NCBI GenBank assembly: GCA_016710365.1
Contig: JADJVW010000042.1
Span: 1-28,097, forward strand
Direction: 5' to 3'
From: Candidatus Caldilinea saccharophila
Lineage (GTDB): Bacteria > Chloroflexota > Anaerolineae > Caldilineales > Caldilineaceae
Length of the DNA: 28,097 nt
Part shown: one piece after another, positions 15,022 through 22,177 of the stretch
How positions within the stretch are numbered: the first letter of the stretch is position 1
How the letters are laid out: each line of letters begins with the position of its first letter
The notes under the pieces: generated by a model
What the model saw: only the letters and a program-made list of their open reading frames with translations
What the model was told of the DNA's origin: nothing
Database searches by the model: none
Made by a program: the position numbers and the translations under genes

Positions 15022-15641
15022 GCGAAACGAACGTGCCGAAGGTTTACGCGGCAATCAGCCAAGTACAGGCCGAGCTTGCCCGCGCCGGGCTTGCGAAGCT
15101 GCGGAAGAACGCGCAGCAGGGTTTTATGTTCAGGGGGATCGACGACGTTTACAACATCGTGGCGACAATCATGGCGAGCAACAATCTCGTCATGCTGCCT
15201 CGCCATGTATCGCGAGAGTCCGACGTCAGAACCACGGCGAAAGGCGGCACCCTTACGTTTACAAACGTGGTGATGGAGTACGACCTTGTGTCCGCGCTGG
15301 ACGGCAGTAAACATACCGTGTCGGCGTTTGGCGAGGCGATGGATTCTGGCGACAAGTCAACGAACAAGGCGATGAGCGCCGCGCACAAGTACGCCATTAT
15401 CCAGGCTTTCACAATTCCGACTGAGGGCGACAACGACCCCGATGCAACCGCGCACGGTGAAGACGAGTCGCAATCTGTAAACGAGGCGCTGCTTGTCACG
15501 TTGCGCAATGCCGCGATGGACGGCCCTGAGATTCTGAAAAAGGCATTCGATCTCAACAAGGACTTGCCAGGGTTTGCCGTGACATGGACAAGATACGGCG
15601 AGTCACTGAAATCCGCAGCGGCGCAGGCGCAACCGGCATGA
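15018..15641 (+). CDS. erf: ERF-family single-strand annealing recombinase
   Basis: A 207-aa ERF protein. The N-terminus VYAAISQVQAELARAGLAKL and NAQQGFMFRGIDDVYN is the diagnostic ERF signature. It continues with MAASNN-like NLVMLP, the β-rich core, GEAMDSGDKSTNKAMSAAHK (the conserved ERF loop) and FTIPTEGDNDPDA. ERF proteins anneal complementary single strands during phage recombination or genome circularisation. It is coupled upstream to the DUF1364-like nuclease and downstream to the exonuclease, forming a typical Red/RecT-like module. Confidence 0.95.
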   Translation: MSETNVPKVYAAISQVQAELARAGLAKLRKNAQQGFMFRGIDDVYNIVATIMASNNLVMLPRHVSRESDVRTTAKGGTLTFTNVVMEYDLVSALDGSKHTVSAFGEAMDSGDKSTNKAMSAAHKYAIIQAFTIPTEGDNDPDATAHGEDESQSVNEALLVTLRNAAMDGPEILKKAFDLNKDLPGFAVTWTRYGESLKSAAAQAQPA

Positions 15642-16267
15642 ACGAGAACCCGCTCCAGTCCGGCGCGGACTGGCTGTCGATCAGAACCGGCGCATTGACG
15701 GCCTCGCGCATGGCCGACGCAATGGACTACCGCAAAGACGGGAAGCCGGGAGCCAAGCGAATCGCGCTGATGAAAATCATCCTTGCGGAGCGCATGACGG
15801 GCGACGCATGGAACGGGTTTGTCAATGACGCTATGCGCTGGGGCATTGACACCGAGGCTGCGGCCCGTGCCGCATATGAACTTCGCACCGGCAACTTCGT
15901 CACGCTGATGGGGTTTGTGCAGCACCCGACGATTGACTACCTCGGCGCAAGTCCAGACGGGGCAGTTGGCGCGGACGGCCTGGTTGAATTCAAATGCCCG
16001 GCAACGACGACGCACATCGAGTACATGGAACTTGAGGAAGCGCCGGAGCAGTATCGCCCGCAGATGACGCTGCAACTGCTGTCCACCGGGCGGCAGTGGT
16101 GCGACTTTGTTTCTTTTGATCCGAGAATCAAGAAAGAGTCGAGGCAGATGGTAGTCCGTCGATTTGATCCGGATCAGGAGTACCGCGACATGATCGAGAA
16201 AGTGGCGCGTGAATTCCTCGCTGAAGTCGAGGCGAGGTTTGAGGCAATCAACAGGGAAACCGCGTAA
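15638..16267 (+). CDS. YqaJ/λ-exonuclease-like 5'-3' exonuclease
   Basis: A 209-aa exonuclease that pairs with the ERF annealase. ADWLSIRTGALTASRMADAM is the YqaJ start. RWGIDTEAAARAAYE, YLGASPDGAVGADGLVEFKC (Asp and Glu-x-Lys of the PD-(D/E)XK core) and PEQYRPQMTLQLLSTG follow in the usual order. It digests dsDNA ends to expose single strands for annealing. ATG 15638 overlaps the ERF stop by ATGA; an in-frame upstream start would lie inside erf. Confidence 0.93.
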   Translation: MNENPLQSGADWLSIRTGALTASRMADAMDYRKDGKPGAKRIALMKIILAERMTGDAWNGFVNDAMRWGIDTEAAARAAYELRTGNFVTLMGFVQHPTIDYLGASPDGAVGADGLVEFKCPATTTHIEYMELEEAPEQYRPQMTLQLLSTGRQWCDFVSFDPRIKKESRQMVVRRFDPDQEYRDMIEKVAREFLAEVEARFEAINRETA

Positions 16268-16527
16268 TGGCAACCGTAGAGTACGACGTAATGGCCGCGA
16301 CTGGCTCATACAAGGATCGCGATGGGAACGAGAAGAAACGATGGCTGAAGTGCGGCGTGATCATGCGCACCGAGAAGGGATTGAGCCTGAAGATGGAGGC
16401 CATGCCGGTCGGCGAATTCAATGGGTTCTTCGCGCTGTTCGAGCCGAAGCGGGATGACGCGCCGAGGCCGCAGCGCCCGAAGCAAAGCGCCTCGTTCGAT
16501 GACATGCCCGACGACGTTCCGTTCTGA
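16267..16527 (+). CDS. SSB-like single-stranded DNA-binding protein
   Basis: An 86-aa protein starting with a TAATG overlap with the exonuclease stop. An OB-fold-like β sequence (YDVMAATGSYKDRDGNEKKR...) is followed by a Pro-rich linker and the acidic tail FDDMPDDVPF, very like the C-terminal D-D-x-P-F tip by which SSB proteins recruit partners. It completes an ERF, exonuclease and SSB set. Short for a full SSB, so it is a phage SSB-type protein. Confidence 0.8.
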   Translation: MATVEYDVMAATGSYKDRDGNEKKRWLKCGVIMRTEKGLSLKMEAMPVGEFNGFFALFEPKRDDAPRPQRPKQSASFDDMPDDVPF

Positions 16528-16612
16528 CGCCGCCCTCCGGGGCTTGCTGAGCGGACGCAGCCGTACTGCGCGGGTCGGTGCGAGGCCGACAACCACAACC
16601 AGGGAGAAGCAA

Positions 16613-16891
16613 ATGATCGGAAAGTATTGCGTTATCAGGACGTACAGCGCCGGAGTCCATGTCGGCGAGCTTGTGTCTCACTCAGGCACCGAGGTCGAGT
16701 TGAAAGACGCCCGTCGCATCTGGCGATGGGAAGGCGCGAACACGCTGCACGAGATCGCATTGCGCGGCGTCGGCGACAAGTCGAAAGTCAGCGACGAAGT
16801 GCCGTCGATTGCGCTGACAGAGGCGATCGAAATTATCCCGTGCGCCGATGCGGCAATCGAAAACCTTCGGAGCGCGAAGTGGGCACGCTGA
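16613..16891 (+). CDS. DUF6948-like phage protein
   Basis: A 92-aa protein starting after AGGGAGAAGC. The pattern VIRTYSAGVHVGELVSHSG, VELKDARRIWRWEGANTLHE and TEAIEIIPCADAA matches the DUF6948 phage family (β-rich, proposed virion or DNA-interacting role). The gap of 85 nt before it (16528-16612) holds no recognisable gene. Confidence 0.8.
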   Translation: MIGKYCVIRTYSAGVHVGELVSHSGTEVELKDARRIWRWEGANTLHEIALRGVGDKSKVSDEVPSIALTEAIEIIPCADAAIENLRSAKWAR

Positions 16892-17267
16892 AGTCAGATA
16901 TGCGCCGCGACGGGACGGGTACGGGTCCGGGGACGGGGACGGGTCCGGGGACGGGTACGGGGACGGGTACGGGTCCGGGGACGGGGACGGGTCCGGGGAC
17001 GGGGACGGGTCCGGGGACGGGGACGGGTACGGGGACGGGTACGGGTCCGGGGACGGGTCCGGGTACGGGGACGGGGACGGGTCGGGGGGCGGACTGCAGG
17101 TACGGGCATCGCGAGGCCGGTCGGGAAGTCGGGGCGACGATCCAACAGGACGGGGACAGGTGAGAAGTACGGGTCGGGGACGGGACGGGTCCAGTCAACC
17201 CTGCAACACGATCCGGGCCGTGAAAGTCGGGCCGACGATCAACCAACCAACAGGAGCAAAGCAATGA
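16848..17267 (+). CDS. Gly-rich repeat protein, frame uncertain
   Basis: In this frame the hexanucleotide repeat encodes (G-Y/S/D)n (for example DGYGSGDGDGSGDGYGDGYG), a type of Gly-Tyr-Ser-Asp repeat protein I know from other phages, ending with an ATGA overlap to the next gene. The repeat is GGGNNC, so other frames are open too; an ATG at 16900 reads as GTGPG repeats and stops at 17163. The frame starting at 16848 overlaps the previous gene by 44 nt and lacks a ribosome-binding site. A single missing G near 16910 would join ATG 16900 to this frame and give a cleaner gene. Function unknown. Confidence 0.5.
   Translation: MRQSKTFGARSGHAEVRYAPRRDGYGSGDGDGSGDGYGDGYGSGDGDGSGDGDGSGDGDGYGDGYGSGDGSGYGDGDGSGGGLQVRASRGRSGSRGDDPTGRGQVRSTGRGRDGSSQPCNTIRAVKVGPTINQPTGAKQ
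16911..17090. repeat. G-rich hexanucleotide repeat, strong G-quadruplex potential
   Basis: About 180 bp made of GGGNNC hexamers (NN = TA, TC or GA), giving dozens of G3-4 runs separated by 2-3 bases on the plus (coding) strand. This far exceeds the four runs needed for a G-quadruplex and could form many alternatives in ssDNA or mRNA. It is intrinsically prone to slippage. Confidence 0.85.
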
Positions 17268-17549
17268 ACGATCAGGAACTGAACGAAGCAATCGCCGCAA
17301 GGCCCGCCGAGAAGGTGACGAAGGAAAGCATAGAGGCTCGCATCGCCAACGTCGAATATATGGTGCTGCCCAACATGATGGTCACGCTCTGCAACATCGT
17401 GCTGGTCAACGGATTCAGGCGCGGCAGGCGGCGATCGACGATTTGACGCGAAGATTGGGCGCGAACTGGCGTACCGCGATGCATTCGGCAAGCTGTGGAA
17501 GTTCGAGGGGTACCTGTTGGCTGAGCGCCGGTTTCGGGCTGCGGCATGA
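17264..17549 (+). CDS. gp49-like phage protein, frame broken
   Basis: AGGAGCAAAGCA precedes ATG 17264. The first 51 codons (MNDQELNEAIAARPAEKVTK... VTLCNIVLVNGF) and the later FDAKIGRELAYRDAFGKLW...GYLLAERRFRAAA (ending 17549) match the phage gp49 family, which reads NGF-x(~13)-FDAxIGRxxA. The connecting ~25 nt is shorter than in the family and shifts frame (+1); TGA at 17444 ends the first frame. A deletion plus indel, or assembly error, is likely. Confidence 0.6.
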
Positions 17550-17783
17550 ACCCGTACAGCGGAGAAGTCGTCGCCCTGAAGGACGCATTCAGCAAAGCGC
17601 CGAATGGCTTTCATCGCCTGCCGAAGCGCCTTCAGCCTGCCGCAGCCAAAGCACTCGGCAGCGAGCCGCGCACCGTCGCAGCCCACCGTGCGGACGCACG
17701 CGAACTGGGCGGCGAAGAAGCGCAAGGCCAAGTCGCGCAAGAAGATGGCGAAGGTATCGAAGCGGAGGAACCGACAACCATGA
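17546..17783 (+). CDS. Phage protein with basic tail, frame broken
   Basis: ATG 17546 overlaps the previous stop. The N-terminal half (MNPYSGEVVALKDAFSKAPNG...RLPKRLQPAAAKAL) matches small phage proteins that end in a basic tail. That tail is found in the +1 frame, NWAAKKRKAKSRKKMAKVSK plus RRNRQP, ending with a TGA that overlaps ATG 17780. Without a frame change the ATG 17546 frame would run on through the next gene as a 173-aa fusion. The break probably lies near 17650-17690. The basic tail suggests nucleic-acid binding. Confidence 0.55.
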
Positions 17784-18067
17784 GCAAATTTCGCAAGAAG
17801 CCTATCGTCATCGAGGCAGTGCAGATCAAGAAGGGCATGGGTCTCACTGCGCCGGAATGGTTTCCTGATGCCGTGCTGTCGGGCGAATTGATTCCGCACG
17901 GCATGGGCGCGATCACCCGAGATATGCCGTGGGTAGAGGTCTCAACACTGGAAGGCGTCATGCGCGGCGACGCCGGGGACTGGATTATTCGTGGCGTCAA
18001 TGGCGAACTCTACCCGTGCAAGAACGATATTTTCAAGGCGACTTACGAGCACGTGAGCGACCCATGA
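17780..18067 (+). CDS. Conserved phage protein (MSKFRKKPIVIEAVQ type)
   Basis: A 95-aa protein. The MSKFRKKPIVIEA start, STLEGVMRGDAGDWIIRGVN and the end GELYPCKNDIFKATYE are the signature of a very common phage early protein of unknown function. The start at 17780 is supported by this signature and by the ATGA overlap. Both ends overlap neighbours. Confidence 0.82.
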   Translation: MSKFRKKPIVIEAVQIKKGMGLTAPEWFPDAVLSGELIPHGMGAITRDMPWVEVSTLEGVMRGDAGDWIIRGVNGELYPCKNDIFKATYEHVSDP

Positions 18068-18327
18068 TCAGCACCAACCAGATGATCGACGAATCGTCCG
18101 ACGAATTTAGCAACGGACGAATTGCTTGTGGCACAACCGACTTGCCTTCGGGCGACTCCGGTTTGTACGAGGAAGCTGATTCATACGCCTACAACGTTGC
18201 CGATTGCCAAGGGTGCAATCGGTGGGCCACGCGGCTACGGGACGCCGATTTCTCGGCTGAGCGGAAGGCCGGAAGTGATGGGTTCGATGCTTTCTCGGAC
18301 ATTGCCGCTACTTGGGGATATCCATGA
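18064..18327 (+). CDS. Small acidic phage protein
   Basis: An 87-aa Ser/Asp/Glu-rich protein (MISTNQMIDESSDEFSNGRI...) with CGTTD and ADCQGCN cysteines, coupled by ATGA at both ends. Function unknown. Confidence 0.6.
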   Translation: MISTNQMIDESSDEFSNGRIACGTTDLPSGDSGLYEEADSYAYNVADCQGCNRWATRLRDADFSAERKAGSDGFDAFSDIAATWGYP

Positions 18328-18599
18328 CATCCATCACTGACCGCATTCGCGCAGTCCTTCGCCCTGGATGCACACACGAGCAACTGCTCGGCGACGTGAT
18401 TGCGGAGATTGAGCGGTTGCAGGCGGATGCGGCGCGGTATCGATGGCTGCGCAAAAATTGTTTTGAGTGGTATCCGAGCGCAGAGGGAGCAAACGATAAA
18501 GACGCATACCTGGTGATCACTGGGTATGACCACCTGTCACCCATGAATGACGATCAGAAAAACGACGCCATCGACGCGGAAATGAAGGAGAGGCGATGA
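18324..18599 (+). CDS. Small helical phage protein
   Basis: A 91-aa protein. IEEL-like helices (EQLLGDVIAEIERLQADAARYR) are followed by WLRKNCFEWYPSAEG, a pattern common in phage accessory proteins with coiled-coil N-termini. Starts and ends with ATGA overlaps. Function unknown. Confidence 0.65.
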   Translation: MTSITDRIRAVLRPGCTHEQLLGDVIAEIERLQADAARYRWLRKNCFEWYPSAEGANDKDAYLVITGYDHLSPMNDDQKNDAIDAEMKERR

Positions 18600-18793
18600 C
18601 TGAACTCAAACCATGCCCGTTCTGCGCCGGTCTGGCAAGCATCGAATGGGCAAATGACTACGACTGCCAGGTGCAGTGCACTGAGTGCATGGCTCAAGGT
18701 CCGAGGGCATGCGTCGAGACGCCGGAAGCTACTGACAAGGATGTAGCCCGCGCCGAGAAGGAAGCGGAGGATGCATGGAACGAGAGAGCTTGA
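18596..18793 (+). CDS. Lar-like zinc-ribbon restriction-alleviation protein
   Basis: A 65-aa protein with LKPCPFCAG at the N-terminus, C-x2-C (CTEC) in the middle, AQGPRAC and a final WNERA. This is the Lar family zinc ribbon; the prototype (Rac prophage Lar) relieves host restriction. Starts with an ATGA overlap. Confidence 0.82.
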   Translation: MTELKPCPFCAGLASIEWANDYDCQVQCTECMAQGPRACVETPEATDKDVARAEKEAEDAWNERA

Positions 18794-18804
18794 GGTCGCT
18801 TCCG

Positions 18805-18957
18805 ATGGACATCGCCCGATGCGACAAGAAGGGCTGCCGCCGCGTCAGCGACTGCGCACGCAAGGTCGTGCCGGAGAATGTTGATCGCGTCGTCTGGTTC
18901 GGCGGCTGCAATACCGAGTGGCTGGAATATTTCATTAAGAAGGGGGAAGGCCGATGA
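18805..18957 (+). CDS. Small Cys-rich protein
   Basis: A 50-aa protein (starts MDIARCDKKGCRRVSDCARK) with CxxxxC and CxR pattern, resembling other small phage proteins of the MDxARC type, probably zinc-binding. The ATG at 18805 is preferred because GAGG lies 8 nt upstream; a longer start at 18775 would overlap the previous gene by 19 nt. Confidence 0.6.
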   Translation: MDIARCDKKGCRRVSDCARKVVPENVDRVVWFGGCNTEWLEYFIKKGEGR

Positions 18958-19214
18958 GTGACTATCGGGAATTGAGGGATGCGCTGGCCGCCGCGACGCC
19001 GGGGCCGTGGAGCAAAGGAAGCGACTCGCACTGGGGCACCGAAGTACGAGGCCCGGATAACCAGACCGTCGCGCACTGCGGAGGCATCGCTGACCAAGCG
19101 CGGCGAAACATTGAATACCTCATCGCCGCGAACCCGCAGACGATCCGCGATCTGCTGAGCGACCTCGACGCTGCGCACGAGGAAATTGCGAGGCTGAGAG
19201 AGTTGACGCCATGA
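18954..19214 (+). CDS. Ead/Ea22-like protein
   Basis: An 86-aa protein with LRDALAAATPGPWSKG near the N-terminus, RRNIEYLIAANPQTIRDLLS and a terminal coiled coil (DAAHEEIARLREL). This is the Ead/Ea22-like pattern (TPGPW...YIAxANP...L) of phage accessory proteins, whose λ relative is nonessential. Overlaps neighbours by ATGA. Confidence 0.78.
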   Translation: MSDYRELRDALAAATPGPWSKGSDSHWGTEVRGPDNQTVAHCGGIADQARRNIEYLIAANPQTIRDLLSDLDAAHEEIARLRELTP

Positions 19215-19597
19215 CCGAACCAACAACGCAGGAACTGATCGACTGGCTGGACGAGTACGCTCGCAAGCAAGCAGTCTTCGCCGGAGACGACCTCGGCGAA
19301 GACCCGATGGTCGCCAGCAGGATCAAGATGCTTCGCGCAATCGTCGAGCGCCTGCGGGCGATGCAGGCACGAGAGGCCGAACTGCGCTACACAATCGAGC
19401 AGCAGAAGCAGGCGATGCAGTGGCGGCCGATTGAGGAAGCGCCGAGGGATGGGCTTCCCATCCTGGCTCGGCTAGGCATGGGCGGGCGGCCCGTAGTAGT
19501 GCACTGGGAGTCTCCGATGTGGACAGACGGCCATGAGGTCTATTGGCCCAATCTTGTCGAGTGGTGCCGGATACCGCCACCGGAGGGCGAGCGATGA
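19211..19597 (+). CDS. DUF551-like phage protein
   Basis: A 128-aa protein. The N-terminal half is a coiled coil (MLRAIVERLRAMQAREAELR). The C-terminal WRPIEEAPRDGLPILARLG...WCRIPPPE is the DUF551 pattern (W-x-P-I-x-x-A-P-x-D-G). Function unknown. Confidence 0.72.
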   Translation: MTEPTTQELIDWLDEYARKQAVFAGDDLGEDPMVASRIKMLRAIVERLRAMQAREAELRYTIEQQKQAMQWRPIEEAPRDGLPILARLGMGGRPVVVHWESPMWTDGHEVYWPNLVEWCRIPPPEGER

Positions 19598-19863
19598 AAT
19601 CACACGTCCAGTTGCCAGACGGCGAGGTTGTGTTTGTACCGTACCGCGAATGCATGGAGGCCAGCGGATCCTGCTTTATGGAGGGCCGCTGCCAGTCGAA
19701 TTGCCGAGCAAGGGAAAGAGCGAATCGCGGCAAAGATGCGATCAGCACGATGTACACCGTTACTTTACTGCTTGGCCTGGATCGCGGCGCGGCCGGGCAC
19801 CAAATTGTCAGCGCATTGCGCGCGCTGAAGGAAAAGGCTAAACGTGCAGAGGGCGAGAAATGA
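19594..19863 (+). CDS. Small Cys-containing phage protein
   Basis: An 89-aa protein starting at 19594 (ATGA overlap with the preceding stop). It has C-x5-C (ECMEASGSC) and C-x3-C (CQSNC), then a hydrophobic helix (YTVTLLLGLDRGAAGHQIV) and a Lys-rich end. Function unknown. Confidence 0.62.
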   Translation: MKSHVQLPDGEVVFVPYRECMEASGSCFMEGRCQSNCRARERANRGKDAISTMYTVTLLLGLDRGAAGHQIVSALRALKEKAKRAEGEK

Positions 19864-20054
19864 CCCAGTACGACGTCTCAACCCTAGACGGTATCGCCGC
19901 AATCCCGCAAGACAGGCTGCCTGCGTTCCTCGCCGAGTTGCCGACTATGCTGTCACTCGTGCGCAACCGCGAATCGTTCATGCGGCCTGTCGAGCATCAG
20001 GCGGTGATCTGGATTGATGACGGGAAGGATGATGTGGCGTTTGAGTTTGCTTGA
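19860..20054 (+). CDS. Last small gene of the rightward operon
   Basis: A 64-aa protein (starts MTQYDVSTLDGIAAIPQDRL), probably helical; VEHQAVIWIDDGKDDVAFEF near the end is β-rich. Starts with ATGA overlap. It is followed by a promoter-hairpin leader of an HNH gene rather than by a terminator that I can see. Function unknown. Confidence 0.6.
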   Translation: MTQYDVSTLDGIAAIPQDRLPAFLAELPTMLSLVRNRESFMRPVEHQAVIWIDDGKDDVAFEFA

Positions 20055-20082
20055 GGCATCAGGCAAAGCGACGGCGGTAGTG

Positions 20083-20147
20083 CGACAAAACTACTGGGTG
20101 GAACTACAATAGAACGAAGCACCGACCCGCGCTAACGGATCGATGCC
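20083..20147 (+). promoter_or_regulatory. HNH promoter with 5' hairpin leader
   Basis: TACAAT (20106-20111) is a good -10; a weak GCGACA lies 17 bp upstream. Nine nucleotides after it, at the predicted +1, an interrupted hairpin spans 20120-20147: GCA, CGA and CCG pair with CGG, TCG and TGC, with two c/a mismatches, and loop CGCTAA. CTCTAACCA follows. The HNH ribosome-binding site CGGAGG and ATG (20184) lie ~30 nt later. The same architecture recurs at 22178-22218. Confidence 0.6.
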
Positions 20148-20183
20148 TCTAACCACCTACCAACCTGTTCGGAGGTTCGGCAT

Positions 20184-20878
20184 ATGGCTGACAAGAATTC
20201 TATCCCCGTATTTCGTAAACCACTCTATGATCTTGTTGGATGTAGATTTGGGAGATGGGTTGTTATTGCCCCGCATAGAATTGAGGGCGTTCACCATACC
20301 AAGTGGGTATGCTTATGTGACTGCGGAACGTTCAAAACGGTGTATGGCTCTTCGCTAAAAGGTGGCAAGCACAAGAGTAGGTCTTGCGGATGCCTTGTTT
20401 TAGATACACGCGCCGCCAAAAAACTTGCAAATCCCGCAAACGTTAACGGCAAACCTAGCAAGACCTACTATATTTGGCGTGGCGCAAAATCCAGATGCCT
20501 ATCACCATCTTCAAGTGGGTACAAATACTATGGTGGAAAAGGGATCGGAATTAGCGATTCGTGGATGACTTACGCCAATTTCTTGGCTGACATGGGTGAG
20601 GCACCAGCGGGGTTATCTCTAGATAGAGTCGACGCCAAAGGTGACTATTGCGTAGAAAATTGTAGGTGGGCAGACAATCATACGCAGAGTAGAAATAAAA
20701 CAAACAACTTATGGATTGATACGCCAGACGGGAAAATGATTTCAGTTGATGCGGCAAAAAATATGGCGTTAGTTATTCTGCATTTATGAAAAGAATTAGG
20801 AAAGGGTGGGCAATGGAAAGGTTGCTCACGCCGCAAGACAAGAGGTTTATTCGAGAGCAATCAAGCCGGACGCGGTAA
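20184..20878 (+). CDS. HNH homing endonuclease, C-terminus in a -1 frame
   Basis: A ~230-aa HNH protein of the treble-clef family: LVGCRFGRWVVIAPHR...WVCLCDCG...KSRSCGC, YYIWRGAKSRCLSPSS, YYGGKGIGISDSW, FLADMGEAPAGLSLDRVDAK and VENCRWADN. The zero frame ends at 20789 as ...AAKNMALVILHL. In the -1 frame the text continues YGVSYSAFMKRIRKGWAMER plus LLTP, the family's usual C-terminal helix-turn-helix, to 20878. The switch occurs at six A's (A AAA AAT), a possible -1 slippery site or a homopolymer indel. AT-rich codon use unlike neighbours suggests recent insertion. It overlaps the convergent gene's end (20847). Confidence 0.85.
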
Positions 20879-21410
20879 TTGTAGGGGCGGGCATGGCTGG
20901 CGTCGTCACTCGCCTCCAGTCTGGGCTCCCAATGAAGGCGTACCGCTCACCCGTTTGGTTCGTCTGAACCAGATCATCGCCCTCGATGTCTAGCTTCACA
21001 ACGTTCTTCGTGTAATCTGGCGTCGTCGCAGGTTTGCCGTCGCGAAGGACCTTGCCTTCGGCGCTGATCGTCCACGTCGACCCTTGGAACTGGACGCCGG
21101 CAGGCACAGGAACCGGCGCAGGAACGGGCACAGGGCCGGGGCTAGGCGGCGCTGGAGCGGGTTCAGCGCCGGGGGCGGGCGGTTCTGGGACCGGCACAAC
21201 GACGACAGGCGGCGGATCGACTGGCGGGGGCGCTACGTCGTCGCACGGGCACTCGGCGATGGCCTGCTCGATTGCCGTACGCAGGTCGCGAACCTGCGTG
21301 TTGATGTCCAGTTGCACCGCTGTCAGCGCATCCAGCCTGCCGATGATGGCGTTGATTTCGGGCGTCAGGCGGGCGATTATCTCGTCGGCGATGATTGATT
21401 CGACACTCAT
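20847..21410 (-). CDS. Proline-rich structural-like phage protein
   Basis: A 187-aa protein. The N-terminal ~65 residues are helical (SVESIIADEIIARLTPEINAI...). The middle (about 70-125) is a Pro/Val/Ala-rich linker (PVDPPPVVVVPVPEPPAPGA...). The C-terminus is a β domain (WTISAEGKVLRDGKPATTPD). The architecture resembles the virion gene at 27022-27615, so it is probably a virion-associated or tail-tether protein. It is the last gene of the minus late block, convergent with the HNH gene. Starts with ATGA overlap. Confidence 0.7.
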   Translation of the reverse strand: MSVESIIADEIIARLTPEINAIIGRLDALTAVQLDINTQVRDLRTAIEQAIAECPCDDVAPPPVDPPPVVVVPVPEPPAPGAEPAPAPPSPGPVPVPAPVPVPAGVQFQGSTWTISAEGKVLRDGKPATTPDYTKNVVKLDIEGDDLVQTNQTGERYAFIGSPDWRRVTTPAMPAPTITASGLIALE

Positions 21411-21619
21411 GACACTCTCACTCCTGCGATCACATCTAACTCTTGAATGTAGTGGCAGCAAAATTTACGCTTGACACCCTGCCGCCTCGCCTCATTGCGC
21501 AGATGCATCGACACGCGAGACCGGGCAGTGTCGGGCGTATCCGACTTGTCTAGTTCAAACTGGATGCTGCCAAGTAGCGGCAGATTGCCGAGCCCGGGAA
21601 TGGGTTTGCGATGGTTCAT
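21407..21619 (-). CDS. Small basic phage protein
   Basis: A 70-aa protein (starts MNHRKPIPGLGNLPLLGSIQ) ending HYIQELDVIAGVRVS. It is basic and coupled by ATGA at both ends, which supports the 21619 start over a longer upstream frame. Function unknown. Confidence 0.6.
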   Translation of the reverse strand: MNHRKPIPGLGNLPLLGSIQFELDKSDTPDTARSRVSMHLRNEARRQGVKRKFCCHYIQELDVIAGVRVS

Positions 21620-21804
21620 CGGCTTATTTCGCCCGTCGCGGACTGCGGCATAGCAGATGGAATACTGCGAATTGATTCTGTCGGCCCGCCTTGCGAGCGC
21701 TCCAAGATCGTCAGCAATTGCGTCTGAAAGTAGCCCAGCGGCAGTGGTTCGATCAGTGTCACCTGCGGCGGCTTCGGGCATTGCCGATCGATGTACTGGA
21801 TCAC
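21616..21804 (-). CDS. Small gene after the spanin gene
   Basis: A 62-aa protein from a GTG overlapping the Rz-like stop (GTGA). It reads IDRQCPKPPQVTLIEPLPLG and GYFQTQLLTILERSQGG; its Pro-rich start next to an Rz gene suggests an Rz1-like (o-spanin) role, but there is no clear signal peptide or lipobox, so this is not supported. The downstream half has a second frame that also looks protein-like, so a frame change is possible. Confidence 0.5.
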   Translation of the reverse strand: MIQYIDRQCPKPPQVTLIEPLPLGYFQTQLLTILERSQGGPTESIRSIPSAMPQSATGEISR

Positions 21805-22160
21805 CGGAACCTGCAGGCTTTCGCGCGAGAGCCCGCACCCGAGGAGCGTATGTCATCAGGCATAGCGGCCAGAGCCTCGTATTCCGCCACCAGCGCCTCG
21901 TCTCTTCGATCCTGCGTCGTTGCTCATCCTCGATCGCCTTCGCCGCTTTTGCCGTTCCTTCGCCGGCGGTCGGCTTCCGCGTTCGCTGCCTTCAGTTCGG
22001 CCTTCAACTCGTCCAGTTCCTTCTGCACGCCTTTCGTGACCGATACCTGAGACGCTACCCCACGGTCGTAGATCGCGCGGAAGCCCAAAGTGCCAGCAAT
22101 ACCCAGCGCCAGCGCGAGAAACGCATACAGCGCCAGCTTCACCGGATCTATGGATAGCAT
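21801..22160 (-). CDS. Rz: Rz-like i-spanin, with a +1/-1 frame excursion
   Basis: About 119 aa. The N-terminus VKLALYAFLALALGIAGTLG is a signal-anchor TM helix, followed by a coiled coil (TKGVQKELDELKAELKAANA), the shape of an inner-membrane spanin. After residue ~70 reading moves +1 (KAAKAIEDEQRRR), then back at about residue 88 (DEALVAEYEALAAMPDD) to a stop at 21801. The total length is a multiple of three, so two compensating indels preserve the ends; the zero frame alone hits a stop at 21924. Spanins fuse inner and outer membranes at lysis. It follows the lysozyme gene, with an HNH gene inserted between. Confidence 0.72.
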
Positions 22161-22177
22161 GGATCATGTCGCCCTGC

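Noticed and set aside
15149..16309. 386-codon open frame on the minus strand across the recombination genes
   Set aside because: Antisense to the clearly recognisable ERF and YqaJ genes; its translation is Arg/Leu/His-rich with no domain.
16911..17090. CRISPR-like or iteron-like repeat array
   Set aside because: The unit is a continuous hexamer without spacers, so it is neither a CRISPR array nor an iteron set of classic form.
20790..20900. Terminator between the convergent HNH and proline-rich genes
   Set aside because: No GC stem followed by a T run was found on either strand.
22167..22167. Alternative ATG (22167) for a gene on the minus strand
   Set aside because: Gives a low-complexity frame; the 22160 start yields the typical signal anchor and coiled coil of Rz.
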